From: Campylobacter sp. RM16187
GTDB lineage: Bacteria; Campylobacterota; Campylobacteria; Campylobacterales; Campylobacteraceae
Direction of reading: 5' to 3'
Assembly: GCF_025319965.1 (NCBI RefSeq)
Contig: NZ_CP012549.1
Coordinates: 1,364,001 to 1,428,000 of the forward strand
Length of the DNA stretch: 64,000 nucleotides
The translations under genes were made by a program, and so were the position numbers. Positions 17,540 through 27,001 of this stretch are shown here, one piece after another (the stretch's first letter is position 1; each line of letters starts with the position of its first letter). The notes beneath the pieces were generated by a model. It had not been told where the DNA came from, ran no database searches, and saw only the letters and a program-made list of their open reading frames with translations.

Positions 17540-18739
17540 ATGCCAAAAGAGTTTAAAACAGCCGACGAATTTAAAGAATTTTGCGAAAAATTTAGAGCCA
17601 AAAAAGGTTATAAAGACCCGGTTGCGTTCGCGATAGCGCGTGTTGATAGAGGTCAGCTAAATAAAGACAAAATTTTGCAAGCAAGCTATGCGGTGGTAAA
17701 TTACAAAGAGAGCTTTTTGTCAGCCGCAGCACTCATCTACGCGCTTGAAAAATGCGGAGTGGAAGTTGATTTCAGTGATAGCGAATTTGTAGCCGAATTT
17801 ACTCCAAAAGTTGCCAAAAAGGCGAGCAAACTCTTTAGTGTATTTGAAAACGAGCTTGAAAAACATAAAAACGTGCAAGTTTTACACATGATAAAGCATG
17901 CTTTTGAAGAGGATTTGGAAAATAACGAGGATAAATTTAAGATCGCTTTTATGTTTGAAGACGCCAAGCCAAAGAGCGTTGAGATCGTATATCTTAAGCT
18001 TTATCTACTCTCTTTAAACAAAGCTCCGCTTCGAAGCCTCGTGCTTGACGGAGCCTTTGGAGTGCTACCAAACGTAGCATGGACAAGCCGCAACATCCCT
18101 ATCGAGCTTGAGTGGCTTCGCAAAAATGAAATTTGGCTAAAGATGAGCGGAGGATACCCTGCGATCGTAAGCATTGATAAGTTCCCGCGCTTCTTAAGCC
18201 ACATCATTCCAAGCGACAACACAAGAATTCTTGATAGCGCAAAAGTTCGTTTAGGCGCTTCTATACATCCTGGCACTACGGTAATGCCGGGTGCTGCGTA
18301 TGTGAATTTTAACGCGGGCACAACGGGCTCTGTTATGATAGAAGGTCGCGTAAGCAGCTCGGTCGTAGTCGGTGAAGGAAGCGACGTGGGCGGAGGCGCA
18401 AGCATCCTTGGCGTACTAAGCGGCACAAACGGCAACCCTGTAAGCATCGGCAAAAACTGCTTACTTGGCGCAAATTCGGTCACCGGAATTCCGCTTGGCG
18501 ATAAGTGCATAGTCGATGCGGGAATCGCGATTTTGGAGGGCACAAAGGTGTTTATAAACGAAGCCGAGCGAGCTAAACTAAACGAGATAAATCCAAATTT
18601 CAAATTTGATCGCGAAATTTATAAGGGCTTAGAGCTAGCAAATCTTGACGGACTTCACTTCCGCCAAAACAGCCAAACAGGTCAGATCACTGCAAGCGCA
18701 AGCAAACGCGCGATCAAGCTAAACGAAGCACTTCATTAA
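17540..18739 (+). CDS. dapD: tetrahydrodipicolinate N-succinyltransferase
   Basis: A 399-residue enzyme of the succinylase branch of lysine and diaminopimelate synthesis. The C-terminal half shows the hexapeptide-repeat left-handed beta helix (GASIHPGTTVMPGAAYVNF, GSDVGGGASILGVLSG). Length fits the long DapD class found in Campylobacter. I chose ATG 17540 because CAAGGAG lies just upstream and MPKEF is a usual start; the frame remains open further upstream into the broken gene's tail. A hairpin terminator follows. Confidence 0.95.
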   Translation: MPKEFKTADEFKEFCEKFRAKKGYKDPVAFAIARVDRGQLNKDKILQASYAVVNYKESFLSAAALIYALEKCGVEVDFSDSEFVAEFTPKVAKKASKLFSVFENELEKHKNVQVLHMIKHAFEEDLENNEDKFKIAFMFEDAKPKSVEIVYLKLYLLSLNKAPLRSLVLDGAFGVLPNVAWTSRNIPIELEWLRKNEIWLKMSGGYPAIVSIDKFPRFLSHIIPSDNTRILDSAKVRLGASIHPGTTVMPGAAYVNFNAGTTGSVMIEGRVSSSVVVGEGSDVGGGASILGVLSGTNGNPVSIGKNCLLGANSVTGIPLGDKCIVDAGIAILEGTKVFINEAERAKLNEINPNFKFDREIYKGLELANLDGLHFRQNSQTGQITASASKRAIKLNEALH

Positions 18740-18749
18740 AATTTTCTTT

Positions 18750-18780
18750 AACCCGCTTAGCCCACAAGCTGGGCGGGTTA
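18750..18780. terminator. bidirectional terminator between dapD and hydrolase
   Basis: The hairpin AACCC...GCCCA-CAAGC-TGGGCGGGTT lies between the convergent stops of dapD and the hydrolase gene. Its stem is GC-rich within AT-rich DNA. Confidence 0.6.
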
Positions 18781-18782
18781 AG

Positions 18783-19580
18783 CTATCTGCTTAAAATTTC
18801 TTCTAAATTTTGCTCAAATTCGCGGTTATAAAGTATATCGTTATGACCTGCCTCAATCTTGTAAAATTTATCATCAGGCTTTAAATGCTTGGCTAGTTTA
18901 TAGGAGTTTGATATCTCTATAAGATCGTCAAATTTGCCGTGGATTATCGATATTTGCGTATTTTTTGCCTCATTTATGAACGAAACGGTTGGAATTTTAT
19001 ACTTCACTATAAATTTTGGCACGAAAAATACCTTTGAGCTGGCTAGCTCGTCAAATTTAAAATAAGGCGCCACCAAAACCAACTTAGGCACTTCAAATTT
19101 GCTCGCGATATTTGCCGCAAGCCCGCTTCCAAGCGAATAGCCAACAAGCGTGATATCCTTTGCGTTAAACTTCTCGAGCACTCTTGTCATCATCGCGTGA
19201 GCATCACTCATGAGCTCGGTTTCGTTTCTTATCTCGCCGCTACTTTTACCGTAGCCTCTATAGTCAAAAACGTAAAAATCATATCCGAGCCTTGTGTAAA
19301 ACTCGCCAAATTTGCCCCAGCCCTTAAGCGAGCCTGCGTTGCCGTGAAAAAACAAAACCGCGCCCTTTGGCTTGCTCGCATAAAAATGAAGTCCGTTTAG
19401 CACGGCACCATCTACGTTTAAATTTATCTCTTTAAATTTAGCGTTAAATTCGAATTTAAACCCCTCATCAAGCTTGCTTGGCACGAACAAAAGTCGCTCC
19501 TGAAAAAAGTAAAGAAGCGCCAAAACAAGCAGATAAACTCCAAAAAACAGAGCTAAAAATCTAAACAAAACAGAACTCAT
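18783..19580 (-). CDS. membrane-anchored alpha/beta hydrolase
   Basis: A 265-residue serine hydrolase with an N-terminal hydrophobic anchor (residues 5-25). It has the oxyanion segment FFHGNAGSLKGW, the DYRGYGKSSG loop, the nucleophile elbow GYSLGSG and a C-terminal GHND that supplies the catalytic His. This layout is that of the BEM46/ABHD13-like family found in many proteobacteria, whose substrates are largely unknown. Its start lies one base past the stop of the radical SAM gene, so the two are probably co-transcribed. Confidence 0.8.
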   Translation of the reverse strand: MSSVLFRFLALFFGVYLLVLALLYFFQERLLFVPSKLDEGFKFEFNAKFKEINLNVDGAVLNGLHFYASKPKGAVLFFHGNAGSLKGWGKFGEFYTRLGYDFYVFDYRGYGKSSGEIRNETELMSDAHAMMTRVLEKFNAKDITLVGYSLGSGLAANIASKFEVPKLVLVAPYFKFDELASSKVFFVPKFIVKYKIPTVSFINEAKNTQISIIHGKFDDLIEISNSYKLAKHLKPDDKFYKIEAGHNDILYNREFEQNLEEILSR

Positions 19581-19581
19581 C

Positions 19582-20388
19582 TTAATCCTTAAAACATATC
19601 TTGTAGTTTGCCTTTTGCTCGCTTAAAATCTCCTCTAAATCGGCTGCAAGATCAGTCCAGTAAGAGTTGTCACCAAAAAGATAAATTTGCTTATAAAGGC
19701 TTAAAAGATGTGGGAAATTTCGTCCTATAAAGGCTAAAATTTTATCTTTAAAAGCAGGATATAAATTTAGCCTATCAAACATGATCTCATCAGCTATGTC
19801 GCTGTAATCCTGCGCAAATTTAACGGCGGGCGTGATAGCAGGAAAAATAGGAGCTACAAATAAAAATGTCTTAATACCCTGCTCTTTTAGCGTCTTTAAC
19901 GCATCCAAACGCTCGCTAATCCTGCTTGCTCTTGGCTCAAAAACAGCTCGTAAATTCTCATCAAGCGTAGAAAAACTAAGCCCTACTCTTAAATTCGGCA
20001 TAGTTTTAAAAAGATCGATATCACGCAAAACCAGCTTGGATTTGGTTAGAATTTGCAAATTTACATTTGAGCTACTAAGAATTTCTAAAATTTTACGAGT
20101 GTTTTTAAATTTGGCTTCAAATGGGCTATAGCAATCCGTAACCGAGCTCATGAAAATTCGCTCACCTTTATAAGTGCTTAGAAATTTCGCCAGAGAATTT
20201 TCATCAAACTCCTTAACATCTACAAATTCGCCCCAAGCTTCAGCGTGTCCGCTCATCTTTTGCATAAATTCGGCATAACAATAAATGCAAGCGTGCGGGC
20301 AACCCACATAAGGATTAATAGTGAAGTTAAAGCCTGAAATTTTAGAAGAAGAGATAATGTTTTTTGTTTGAATTTTAGATATTTGCAG
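19582..20388 (-). CDS. radical SAM protein, SPL/Rv2578c-like
   Basis: The cluster motif CPHACIYCYA (Cx3Cx2C) near the N-terminus marks a radical SAM protein of the spore-photolyase-like group, whose function in non-sporulating bacteria is unknown. The first standard start codon is GTG at 20307, directly before the motif, but the frame is open further upstream and encodes the conserved FNFTINPYV that normally precedes GCPHACIYCY. The most plausible start is the CTG at 20388 (LQISKIQTK...), where relatives probably have Met. Hence the product is about 268 residues. The extension overlaps the end of the diguanylate cyclase gene by 14 bases. The start assignment is the weak point. Confidence 0.75.
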   Translation of the reverse strand: MQISKIQTKNIISSSKISGFNFTINPYVGCPHACIYCYAEFMQKMSGHAEAWGEFVDVKEFDENSLAKFLSTYKGERIFMSSVTDCYSPFEAKFKNTRKILEILSSSNVNLQILTKSKLVLRDIDLFKTMPNLRVGLSFSTLDENLRAVFEPRASRISERLDALKTLKEQGIKTFLFVAPIFPAITPAVKFAQDYSDIADEIMFDRLNLYPAFKDKILAFIGRNFPHLLSLYKQIYLFGDNSYWTDLAADLEEILSEQKANYKICFKD

Positions 20389-21475
20389 TGTTTGCTTCTT
20401 GTTTCAGCATGCTCATGTCAACAGTCTCTCCTATTACGCAGTTCTTGCCACTTCTTTTGCCCATATAAAGTAGCTTATCGGCTTTTTGAATAGCCAGTAT
20501 TATATCAATTTGTTGAGTCATTCTTGCATAAACAAATCCAAAAGTTATAGAAGTTCTGGTTTCAATTAAATCAAACTTAAATTTGTATCTGTGTATTTTT
20601 TCCCTTAAACGATTTAGAACAAATTCCGAGTTTTTAAAATCTGTATTCAAAAGAGCGATCAAAAACTCCTCGCCTCCCCATCTACAGGCATAATCATCTT
20701 TTCTAATATTGGATTTTATAATATTTGAAACTATTTTTAATACTTCATCCCCGGCCATATGACCAAAGTCGTCATTAATTCTTTTAAAATCGTCCAAATC
20801 GCCAACTACTATACTCGAACCGCCATCACAATTTATTATTTTTTCACACACTGTATTTTCAAAACCACGCCTATTGTAAAGTCCCGTTAAAAGATCTTTA
20901 TTTGCAGCTATCTGTAGCCGTTCTTGCTTTTCAAGAATATCTATATAAGCCATTGCATTAAGAATTTTTAATAATTTCGATAAAAATATTAAAGAAATGA
21001 TAATTAAAGCAAAGTTAAATATATACATAGCTTCTGATTCAAAATTTTGAATTATAATTTGATCTTTAAAATATATATATAAAAATAAATAAGCAGTCGC
21101 CTGAGTAATAGTAATAATATGACTTAAAAACTTATTACTAAAATTTATAAAAAACGCTATGGACACAAGTGCAAGTGTGATATTTTGGAATCCATAACTC
21201 CAACCAAGACTCAAAGTACATATAAAAGAGTGCAAAAATATTTCTATTTGTGTAATGGTGAGAGTTAATTTTACATTTTGATATTTTTTTATAATATATA
21301 TAGCGTATACATACAAACTAATGCTAACAATATTCATACACGCAAGGTCTATTTTGTCTATAAACAAAAATATAAACAAATATAAAGCATGAGCTACTAT
21401 AAGTCCTACTAGAGCAATATAAAAACTTTGATTAATATCCGAATTATTTAACAGCCTATCTAAATTAATACTCAT
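20375..21475 (-). CDS. membrane-bound diguanylate cyclase
   Basis: About 366 residues. Five or six hydrophobic helices in residues 15-180 form a membrane sensor domain that I cannot assign to a MASE family. A GGDEF domain follows with the catalytic signature RWGGEEFL and the upstream LTGLYNRRGFE and HMAGDEVL motifs. It should make cyclic di-GMP. No I-site (RxxD) is evident directly before the GGEEF motif, so product inhibition may be missing. I use ATG 21475, preceded by GGAAG; a TTG at 21511 would add twelve residues. Confidence 0.88.
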   Translation of the reverse strand: MSINLDRLLNNSDINQSFYIALVGLIVAHALYLFIFLFIDKIDLACMNIVSISLYVYAIYIIKKYQNVKLTLTITQIEIFLHSFICTLSLGWSYGFQNITLALVSIAFFINFSNKFLSHIITITQATAYLFLYIYFKDQIIIQNFESEAMYIFNFALIIISLIFLSKLLKILNAMAYIDILEKQERLQIAANKDLLTGLYNRRGFENTVCEKIINCDGGSSIVVGDLDDFKRINDDFGHMAGDEVLKIVSNIIKSNIRKDDYACRWGGEEFLIALLNTDFKNSEFVLNRLREKIHRYKFKFDLIETRTSITFGFVYARMTQQIDIILAIQKADKLLYMGKRSGKNCVIGETVDMSMLKQEANTANI

Positions 21476-22149
21476 TCTTCCAATCTTATATTTGATTTTG
21501 CCGTATATCAAAAAATATATTGAACATTCATTATATAAATATTATTGCCACAAAAACCAGACTAGAGAACTTACTATTTGCATTAATTTTTTAACTCCAT
21601 TTCCGTATAGCACATAAGCACACAACCTAAAACTATAAAACAACAATTATTTTATAAAAAACAATAATTCAACAATATATTTGTAGGATTTATCTCTATA
21701 GTAGCAAATAAAGAAATATTTATAAATAATACTATAAAAAATGTCTATTATCTATAAATATAACTTTTGACCGCTATAAAAATCCCAAGAACAGTATGTA
21801 TTATAAAAAAGTTAGAAATATAGCAAATTTGCAAGACTTAATTTTATATAAAAATTACACTATATCTTGCTAAAATTTATTTATACACTTTTTAATATTA
21901 TAAAAATAAATGACAAAATTATATTTTATTTATATTGTCTATACTTTTTATAACACATAAATTTCGAGGATTATAGCATAAAATATTATAATTATGTCCA
22001 TACAATAATGTAACTTTGTATCTATGTGTTACAAAATTTCATTATGTTACAAATTTACAAAAAAATAATTTGTAAAGTTAATTATTGGTTTATAGCAATT
22101 TTAAACGACTTTTTGGCAAAATCCATAAAATTTAAATATAAGGAAGATA
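21476..22149. other. long AT-rich divergent spacer with two TGTTACA sites
   Basis: This 670-base spacer between the diguanylate cyclase and ybiT has no credible gene. Two direct copies of TGTTACA, at 22027-22033 and 22045-22051, lie 18 bases apart and fit the HP1021-type box TGTT(A/T)C(A/T). The rest is AT-rich with many TATAAT-like strings. Confidence 0.5.
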
Positions 22150-23736
22150 ATGGTTGAGATTAAAAATTTAGTTATGAGATTTAACGCGCAGCTTCTGTTT
22201 GAAGATGTAAATTTAAAGCTAAATCGCCAAAACAGATACGGACTCATCGGTGCAAACGGAGCCGGCAAATCAACGTTTTTAAAGATTTTATCAGGCGAAC
22301 TTGAGGCAAATTCAGGCGACATCATCATCGAAAACGGTCTTCGTGTAGGCACGCTCGGACAAGATCAGTTTGCATTTGAAAATTTTACTATCAAAGACGC
22401 CGTTTTATACGGCAACAAGCGCCTTTATGACGCGGTTAAAGAGAAAGAAAAGCTTTATATGAGCGAGGAATTTACTGATGAGATAAATGAGCGCCTGGGC
22501 GTTTTAGAGATGATAACGGCTGAAGAAGATCCAAGCTATGAGTATGAAACAAGGATAGAAAAAATTCTAAGCTCGCTTGGCTTTAGCGACTTTGATAAGC
22601 TTATGAGCGAGGTTGAAAACTCTGATAAATTTAAGGTGCTTTTGGCTCAAGTGCTCTTTCCAAAGCCTGATATTTTATTTTTAGACGAGCCAACCAACAA
22701 CCTTGATATCGAAAGCATAAAATGGCTTGAAAACGAGCTAAATCGCCACGAAGGCACGATGGTTGTTATAAGCCACGACCGCCACTTTATAAATGCCGTT
22801 TGCACGCATATTTTAGATGTTGATTTTAAGAGAATTCGCGAATTTACGGGCAACTACGACGACTGGTATATCGCATCAACCCTCGTTGCAAAGCAGCATG
22901 AGATGGAGCGCGATAAGAAGCTCAAAGAAAAAGAGGAGCTTGAGAAATTTATCGCCAGATTTAGCGCAAACGCAAGCAAAGCTCGCCAAGCTACAAGCCG
23001 TCAAAAGCAGCTAAGCAAGCTTGATATAGAAGAGATCAAAGTCTCAAGCAGACGCGATCCAAGCATACTTTTCCGTACTAAACGCGACATAGGAAATGAA
23101 ATTTTAGAAGTGCGAAGCATAAGCAAAAAATTTGATAAAACGCTTTTTGAAAATTTTAGCTTTAAGCTTGAAAAGAACGACAAGGTAGCCATTATCGGCG
23201 CAAACGGTGTGGGCAAAAGCACGCTTTGTAAGATTATAATTGGCGAGGTTAAGCCAGATAGCGGCGATATCCACATAGGAGCAACTATCGAGCCAAGCTA
23301 CTTCGCGCAAGATACGACAAATAAAATCTCAGGCGATCTAAAGCTATACGAATGGCTGCAAGATGAGAAAAACAAAGACTTAGACGAGATTAGAAAGTGT
23401 CTTGGTAGGATGCTATTTAGCGGCGCAGAGCAGGAAAAATCAGTAAGCGCGCTAAGCGGAGGTGAAAAACACCGATTAATGCTTAGTAAGATCATGCTTG
23501 ATCGCGGAAATTTGCTGATATTAGATGAGCCAAACAACCACCTTGACCTCGAGGCGATCATCGCTCTTGGCGAGGCGCTTTATAAATTTAGCGGAAATGT
23601 TATCTGCGTAAGCCACGACAGAGAGCTTATTGACGCCTTTGCAAACCGCATTATCCACCTTAAAGGAGATGGCGAGATCGTTGATTTTAAAGGCACGTTT
23701 GAAGAGTATATGGAGCAGCTTGAGGCCGGAGTTTAA
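22150..23736 (+). CDS. ybiT: ABC-F family ATPase, YbiT type
   Basis: A 528-residue protein with two tandem ABC ATPase domains and no membrane segments, the ABC-F layout of ribosome-associated translation factors. Walker A motifs are GANGAGKST (residues 34-42) and GANGVGKST (about 350). The second signature is LSGGEKHRL, and both Walker B motifs are followed by LDEPxNNLD / LDEPNNHLDL. The first domain lacks a proper LSGG signature (MSEVENSDKFKVLLAQ), as in E. coli YbiT. The stretches NRYGLIGANG, LGQDQFAFE and VISHDRHFIN also match YbiT closely. A GGAAG site precedes the start. Confidence 0.9.
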   Translation: MVEIKNLVMRFNAQLLFEDVNLKLNRQNRYGLIGANGAGKSTFLKILSGELEANSGDIIIENGLRVGTLGQDQFAFENFTIKDAVLYGNKRLYDAVKEKEKLYMSEEFTDEINERLGVLEMITAEEDPSYEYETRIEKILSSLGFSDFDKLMSEVENSDKFKVLLAQVLFPKPDILFLDEPTNNLDIESIKWLENELNRHEGTMVVISHDRHFINAVCTHILDVDFKRIREFTGNYDDWYIASTLVAKQHEMERDKKLKEKEELEKFIARFSANASKARQATSRQKQLSKLDIEEIKVSSRRDPSILFRTKRDIGNEILEVRSISKKFDKTLFENFSFKLEKNDKVAIIGANGVGKSTLCKIIIGEVKPDSGDIHIGATIEPSYFAQDTTNKISGDLKLYEWLQDEKNKDLDEIRKCLGRMLFSGAEQEKSVSALSGGEKHRLMLSKIMLDRGNLLILDEPNNHLDLEAIIALGEALYKFSGNVICVSHDRELIDAFANRIIHLKGDGEIVDFKGTFEEYMEQLEAGV

Positions 23737-23740
23737 GTGC

Positions 23741-24190
23741 ATGATAAAGGTTTTGTTCGTATGTCACGGCAATATCTGCAGAAGCACGATGGCTGAGTCG
23801 TTATTTACTCATATAGTAGCGCAGCGCGCTTTAGCGAGCAAATTTGAGATAGCTTCAGCCGGCACAAGTAGCGAAGAGATCGGTAATCCCGTTCATCACG
23901 GCACTCAAACACAACTAAAGCAAAACGGCGTAGCAGTCGTGCCTCATAGAGCGGTGCAGATGAAAAAGAGCGATATAGACTACTACGACCACATAATCGC
24001 AATGGACACGGCAAATATAAAAAATATCGAGCGTATCGCGGGATTTAAAAGCCCAAAAGTTACAAAGCTGCTGTCATTTGCAGGTTCTAGTGATGATGTC
24101 GCTGATCCTTGGTATACAGGCGATTTTGAAACTACATTTAAAGATATCAAGATGGGCTTAGAAGGGTTTTTGTCCGCTTTAAAATTTTAG
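23741..24190 (+). CDS. low-molecular-weight protein tyrosine phosphatase
   Basis: A 149-residue phosphatase of the arsenate-reductase/LMW-PTP fold. The P-loop CHGNICRS supplies nucleophile Cys8 and Arg14, and DPW near residue 123 the general acid Asp. The chosen ATG is four bases after the ybiT stop; earlier in-frame codons lie within ybiT. It could act on protein tyrosine phosphate, but the substrate is unknown. Confidence 0.9.
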   Translation: MIKVLFVCHGNICRSTMAESLFTHIVAQRALASKFEIASAGTSSEEIGNPVHHGTQTQLKQNGVAVVPHRAVQMKKSDIDYYDHIIAMDTANIKNIERIAGFKSPKVTKLLSFAGSSDDVADPWYTGDFETTFKDIKMGLEGFLSALKF

Positions 24191-24231
24191 GCTGAATTTG
24201 CCTAGCCTTTAGCTAATGAAATTTTGAAAAC

Positions 24232-24261
24232 CATGCACCGCCTAAAAACTGGCAGTGCATG
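24232..24261. terminator. hairpin terminator between convergent genes
   Basis: CATGCAC-C-GCC pairs with GGC-A-GTGCATG around an eight-base loop. It lies between the ends of the phosphatase and msrAB, with T-rich DNA on both sides. Confidence 0.7.
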
Positions 24262-24269
24262 AAATTTAT

Positions 24270-25352
24270 CTATTTTGCTTTTGCGGCTTTAGCCTGCTCT
24301 TCAAGATACGGTATCAAGTAGCCATAACCCTCTTTTTCCATATCCTCTTTTGGGATAAATTTAAGCGCAGCGCCGTTTATGCAGTATCTTAGCCCGCCCT
24401 TATCTCTTGGACCATCGTCAAAAACGTGTCCAAGGTGCGAGTCAGAAAGACTTGTGCGCACCTCAACCCTTCTCATGCCGTAGCTATTATCGGCCACTTC
24501 GCCAAGCAAGGAGCCATCTATCGGCTTAGTAAAGCTTGGCCAACCGGATCCTGAGTTAAATTTGTCATAAGATGAAAAAAGCGGTTGATTGTTTGTGATA
24601 TCTACATAAATTCCCTCGCGCTTTTCGTCGTTTAGCTCACTTGTAAACGGTCTTTCGGTGGCTGAGTTTTTCACAACATCATAAGCCAAGTCGCTAAGCT
24701 CTCCTTTAAGTTGTTTATCGTCTTTATTTTTATAGTCTTTTAGTTTTTCCATATCCATTTTCGCCTCTTTCTTTTTACTGCTTAGCACCGCGTCTTTTGG
24801 AGGCAAGCTCTCAAATGTCACGTGGCAGTATCCGTTTGGATTTTTAGTTAAGTAGTCTTGATGATACTCCTCTGCTTTGCTGATATTTTGCAGCGGCATA
24901 ACCTCGACAACTATCGGCTTGCTATACTCTTTTTGCTTGTTTTTTATAAACTCTAAAATTTCAGCCTCATCTTTTGGATCTGTAAAGTAAATTCCCGTTC
25001 TATACTGAGTTCCGCGGTCGTTGCCTTGCTTGTTTAAGCTGGTCGGATCAATCGTATAGAAAAAATACTTAAGCAGATGAGCCAAATCGATAACATACTC
25101 ATCATACTCGACATATACGGCCTCAGCGGCGTTTGTGTTGCCGTAGCTTACTTGCTGGTAGCTTGGATTTGGCACTTTTGAGTTTGCGTATGCTACGTAT
25201 GTGCTCTTTACTCCCGGAAGCTGCTTAAGATAAGCCTCTGTGCCCCAAAAGCACCCTCCTGCTAAAACTATGCTCTTATTTCCCATTTCGGCTCCTTTTG
25301 CCCATGTTGATACGGCTGCGACAAGTAGAGCCGCAACAATTTTTTTTATCAT
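24270..25352 (-). CDS. msrAB: periplasmic methionine sulfoxide reductase MsrA-MsrB fusion
   Basis: A 360-residue fusion with a signal peptide (residues 1 to about 21, [20 protein letters not shown]) for export. The MsrA domain has GGCFWG with catalytic Cys34. The MsrB domain, from about residue 213, has [11 protein letters not shown] with the catalytic Cys and the [10 protein letters not shown] motif. The two zinc-binding CxxC motifs of many MsrB proteins are absent, and the usual GCGWPSF reads GSGWPSF, so a common resolving-position Cys is Ser. It repairs S- and R-methionine sulfoxide in envelope proteins. Confidence 0.94.
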   Translation of the reverse strand: MIKKIVAALLVAAVSTWAKGAEMGNKSIVLAGGCFWGTEAYLKQLPGVKSTYVAYANSKVPNPSYQQVSYGNTNAAEAVYVEYDEYVIDLAHLLKYFFYTIDPTSLNKQGNDRGTQYRTGIYFTDPKDEAEILEFIKNKQKEYSKPIVVEVMPLQNISKAEEYHQDYLTKNPNGYCHVTFESLPPKDAVLSSKKKEAKMDMEKLKDYKNKDDKQLKGELSDLAYDVVKNSATERPFTSELNDEKREGIYVDITNNQPLFSSYDKFNSGSGWPSFTKPIDGSLLGEVADNSYGMRRVEVRTSLSDSHLGHVFDDGPRDKGGLRYCINGAALKFIPKEDMEKEGYGYLIPYLEEQAKAAKAK

Positions 25353-25416
25353 TTTCTCTCCTCATTTCTGATTTATGTTGAAATGATACATGAGTTTTGT
25401 AAAGAGAGTGTGAAAT

Positions 25417-26037
25417 TTATCTTGTAAATTTATTTGCAAAGATCGGCAAGGCTAGAAATTTAACCCCCTCTATCTCAAAAACATTTGCAAACTCATAAAA
25501 TTTCTTAAACTCATCCTCTTTAAATTTAGCGCTCCAAGCCGCGCCAAGCTCGTTAAATTCGCGTTCAAATTCGCTCAAATTTTCTTTTTCAAAAAAGTGA
25601 TCAAACCTTGAGATCAAAGCAAAAGGAACGAAAAACAGACACTCGCTCTTTTGCTCGAAATTTTCTAGCTTTGCCTCATTTATCGCCAAATTTACAGCCG
25701 AGCTATAAGCCCTCACAAGCCCGCCCGTGCCAAGCTTGATCCCGCCAAAGTAGCGCACTATAAATACACCTGCATTTATCAAATTTGCTCCACGCAAAGC
25801 GTTTAAGCTAGGTGCCCCGCTCGTGCCTTTTGGCTCTCCGTCATCGCTTTGGTTTTCTACGATTTGATTGTATTTATTTAGTTCGCGGTAGGCCCAGACT
25901 ATATGCACGGCTTTTGGATGCTCGGTTTTAAGGCGCTCGTGCACTGTTTTAAACTCGCTAAGCGGCACAAGATAGCTTAAAAATGTAGATTTTTTGATCT
26001 CGCTTTTAGCTGTGTAAATTTCGGATATAGTCTGCAT
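25417..26037 (-). CDS. YigZ/IMPACT family protein
   Basis: A 206-residue protein of the UPF0029 family. The signature DDGEPKGTSGAPSLNALRG, the preceding AVHIVWAYRE and the following YFGGIKLGTGGLVRAYSSAV are all present. Members bind nucleic acid or ribosomes, but a biochemical role in bacteria is not settled. It is transcribed alone between msrAB and tupA. Confidence 0.9.
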   Translation of the reverse strand: MQTISEIYTAKSEIKKSTFLSYLVPLSEFKTVHERLKTEHPKAVHIVWAYRELNKYNQIVENQSDDGEPKGTSGAPSLNALRGANLINAGVFIVRYFGGIKLGTGGLVRAYSSAVNLAINEAKLENFEQKSECLFFVPFALISRFDHFFEKENLSEFEREFNELGAAWSAKFKEDEFKKFYEFANVFEIEGVKFLALPIFANKFTR

Positions 26038-26113
26038 AACGAATAAATTTCCTAAAATTTTTAGTTGATTTTAGCAAATTTGTAAAATTTAAAGAAGTTA
26101 AAAAGGGTAAAGA

Positions 26114-26130
26114 GAGCGGAAAATCCGCTC
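26114..26130 (-). terminator. intrinsic terminator of tupA
   Basis: The minus strand reads GAGCGG-ATTTT-CCGCTC, then a pyrimidine-rich run ending in TTTTT. It starts 14 bases after the tupA stop. Confidence 0.8.
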
Positions 26131-26143
26131 AAATTTTGCAAAA

Positions 26144-26959
26144 TTATTTACGAGTAGCCGCATCAGGAGTAAATAAAGGCTTATTCATAAGCTTAAAGTC
26201 AGCTATGAATTTTTGCCCTTTCTCGCCTGTTATCCACTCGATAAATTTATTTGCGTTTTCTACGTCGGTTTTTGCGCAGTGTTTAGGATTTACGGCGATT
26301 ACAGAGTAGAAATTTTTAAGATCGTCATCGCCCTCATTTACGATTACAAGAGCCGGATCATTTTTCATATTCGCTTCGTATTTGATGTATGTGCCACGAT
26401 CCGTAAACGTAACGCCTTTTTGCTCGGCAGCCGCATTTATCGTAGCTAGCATGCCCTGACCTGTTTGAGCGTACCAAGCGTCTTTCTCAGGAACTTCGCC
26501 TGCGACTTTTTTCCAGATGCCTTTTTCTTTGTTGTCGGTGCCTGATTTATCGCCGCGTGAGAAGAATTTGATGCCTTCAGCCTTAATCATCTCAAAAGAG
26601 CCTTTTATGTCTTTGCCCTTAAATTTAGGCGCGATTGATTTATCGGCGATCAAAACAAAGTCGTTGTACATTACGGCTTTGCGCTCAACGCCAAATCCCT
26701 TTTCTACGAACTCTTTTTCAACCTTTGGCGAATGCACGAAAAGTATGTCTGCATCGCAGTTCTCGCCAAGTTTAAGTGCCGCTCCCGTACCTACGGCAGT
26801 CCATTTTAGATCCACTCCAGTTTCAGCCTTATAAACAGGATAGATAGCATCTAGCAAGCCTGTGTTATCGGTGCTTGTTGTGGTTGCCATCACAAGGTCG
26901 CTGTCGGCTGCAAAAACAGTAGATGCAACAACTAATGAGCTTAGGATTAATTTCTTCAT
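26144..26959 (-). CDS. tupA: tungstate ABC transporter substrate-binding protein
   Basis: A 271-residue periplasmic binding protein with a signal peptide cleaved near Ala17. The mature start LVMATTTSTDNTGLL is the TupA/WtpA-like oxyanion site, and NDFVLI and GDKSGTDNKEK continue the anion-binding motifs of TupA. TupA binds tungstate with very high affinity and selects it over molybdate. The gene is divergent from tupBC, as in other Campylobacter. Tungsten would feed W- or Mo-enzymes such as formate dehydrogenase or the reductase in this window. Confidence 0.93.
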   Translation of the reverse strand: MKKLILSSLVVASTVFAADSDLVMATTTSTDNTGLLDAIYPVYKAETGVDLKWTAVGTGAALKLGENCDADILFVHSPKVEKEFVEKGFGVERKAVMYNDFVLIADKSIAPKFKGKDIKGSFEMIKAEGIKFFSRGDKSGTDNKEKGIWKKVAGEVPEKDAWYAQTGQGMLATINAAAEQKGVTFTDRGTYIKYEANMKNDPALVIVNEGDDDLKNFYSVIAVNPKHCAKTDVENANKFIEWITGEKGQKFIADFKLMNKPLFTPDAATRK

Positions 26960-26988
26960 TTTCTCCCCTTAAAATTTTAATAAAGATG

Positions 26989-27001
26989 TGCTATCATAGC
27001 A
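26989..27001. promoter_or_regulatory. dyad overlapping divergent tup -10 sites
   Basis: TGCTAT-C-ATAGCA is a perfect 6-1-6 inverted repeat. The minus strand reads TGCTATGAT, an extended -10 for tupA, and the + strand TGCTATCAT, a possible -10 for tupB. A regulator bound here would block both. The regulator is not identified. Confidence 0.45.

Noticed and set aside
21476-22149. Origin of replication with regulator boxes
   Set aside because: Two TGTTACA boxes and high A+T are present, but there are no DnaA-box clusters and no dnaA, and the neighbours are not those of oriC.
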